64,000 nucleotides of DNA from DATATV01 sp035551355 (GTDB lineage: Bacteria; Actinomycetota; Actinomycetes; Mycobacteriales; Pseudonocardiaceae), in the NCBI GenBank assembly GCA_035551355.1, contig DASZNF010000009.1, positions 1 through 64,000 of the forward strand. The letters are read 5' to 3'. The translations under genes were made by a program, and so were the position numbers. The notes beneath the pieces were generated by a model. That model was given only the letters and a program-made list of their open reading frames with translations, did no database searches and was not told the DNA's origin. Shown one piece after another: positions 63,590 to 64,000 of this stretch (position 1 is its first letter; every line of letters begins with the position of its first letter).

Positions 63590-64000
63590 TCAGTCCGGCC
63601 ACATCACCCTTACCGCGTCGGCGAATCCGGTCACCCGGTCCGGGCCGAACAGGGCCAGGTTGAACACAAACCCCGGCAGGAACGACACGATCGCCTGGGC
63701 CAGCGCGTCCGCGGGAGCGCCGGTCCAGGTTCCGGCCCGCTGGCGGGCCCCGACGAACGCGGCCATGTCCTCGCTCATGCGCACTGCCGCGGCCTGTAAC
63801 CGCCCGGCCAGCGGCGGATTGCGCAGCGCCTCGGACCAGACCATCAGCGCCGTGGTGGCCAGGTCCTTCTCCCGGTGCCGGTCGATCACCGCGGTCAGCA
63901 GTTCGGCCAGCACCTCACCGACGCCGCGCTCGCCGCCGCTGCCGGTCAGTGCGGCGTGCAGCACCTCGGTGACGTCGTCCAGGTTCTGCGCGGCCACGCC
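63590..64000 (-). CDS. TetR-family regulator, C-terminal part (5' end outside window)
   Basis: The reverse-strand frame is open to the right edge (137 codons); the visible GTG at 63997 is internal. The sequence (VGEVLAELLTAVIDRHREKDLATTALMVWSEALRNPPLAGRLQAAAVRMSEDMAAFV ... AIVSFLPGFVFNLALFG) is a TetR_C-type ligand-binding domain. The DNA-binding domain lies outside. It is convergent with the HTH-repeat gene. Confidence 0.8.
   Translation of the reverse strand, partial: GVAAQNLDDVTEVLHAALTGSGGERGVGEVLAELLTAVIDRHREKDLATTALMVWSEALRNPPLAGRLQAAAVRMSEDMAAFVGARQRAGTWTGAPADALAQAIVSFLPGFVFNLALFGPDRVTGFADAVRVMWPD

Overview
The window is high-GC DNA with dense, short-spaced genes, many GTG starts, 1-8 bp start/stop overlaps and families typical of Actinobacteria (FurA-KatG, Ltp-type thiolases with DUF35 partners, FadD8, PaaX, a crowd of TetR/MarR/IclR/LacI regulators). 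A saprophytic, Pseudonocardiaceae-like soil actinomycete (Amycolatopsis/Kutzneria type) is the best guess; the genus cannot be fixed from sequence alone. I see no tRNA, rRNA, CRISPR array, complete insertion sequence, phage gene or origin.

Layout. 0-16 kb: a housekeeping and stress patchwork of small regulator/target pairs: methyltransferase (cut by the left edge), DUF1772 protein, secreted GH76 mannanase, AlkA-like glycosylase divergent from MarR-SDR, peroxiredoxin divergent from TetR, katG-furA, a secreted C15-like protein, a quinone-reductase-like MDR divergent from TetR, and an FAD monooxygenase divergent from MarR. Nearly every divergent pair has a readable palindromic operator. 16-23 kb: an Ltp/SCP2-thiolase operon with two OB-fold (DUF35) partners and a TetR gene, divergent from fadD8 across a box identical in pattern to the KstR steroid-catabolism operator. 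23-25 kb: a GT1 glycosyltransferase with TetR. 25-29.5 kb: IclR divergent from a scoA-scoB-unknown-fahA operon, the end of tyrosine/homogentisate breakdown (fumarylacetoacetate to acetoacetate to acetoacetyl-CoA). 29.5-34 kb: CocE hydrolase, a damaged NmrA-like gene, LysR.

34-47 kb is a plant-polysaccharide island: secreted GH54 arabinofuranosidase with two ricin-type modules, an intracellular GH-A hydrolase with a divergent LacI, secreted GH114 and secreted GH43; each hydrolase promoter carries its own, different palindrome. Inside it sits an IclR / enolase-superfamily / iron-alcohol-dehydrogenase cassette that has lost an aldehyde dehydrogenase by near-complete internal deletion.

47-60.5 kb is the most interesting region: kynureninase and an arylformamidase-like hydrolase next to a PF04199 cyclase-fold hydrolase, a ThDP decarboxylase, a PaaK-like CoA ligase, a TesB-type thioesterase, a two-domain 2-aminobenzoyl-CoA/salicylyl-CoA monooxygenase-reductase, a PaaX regulator, a Rid protein without the usual arginine, a cupin and an aryl-aldehyde dehydrogenase. 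Read together they suggest that two routes to anthranilate (kynurenine, and possibly isatin via isatinate and 2-aminobenzaldehyde) converge on a 2-aminobenzoyl-CoA pathway. 60.5-64 kb holds a DUF1772-monooxygenase pair under a TetR with two strong operators, an unusual protein made of about four to five repeated helix-turn-helix units, and a TetR gene cut by the right edge.

A striking general feature is gene debris: about ten short fragments, mostly C-terminal and lying in intergenic gaps, are recognisable as remnants of larger genes.
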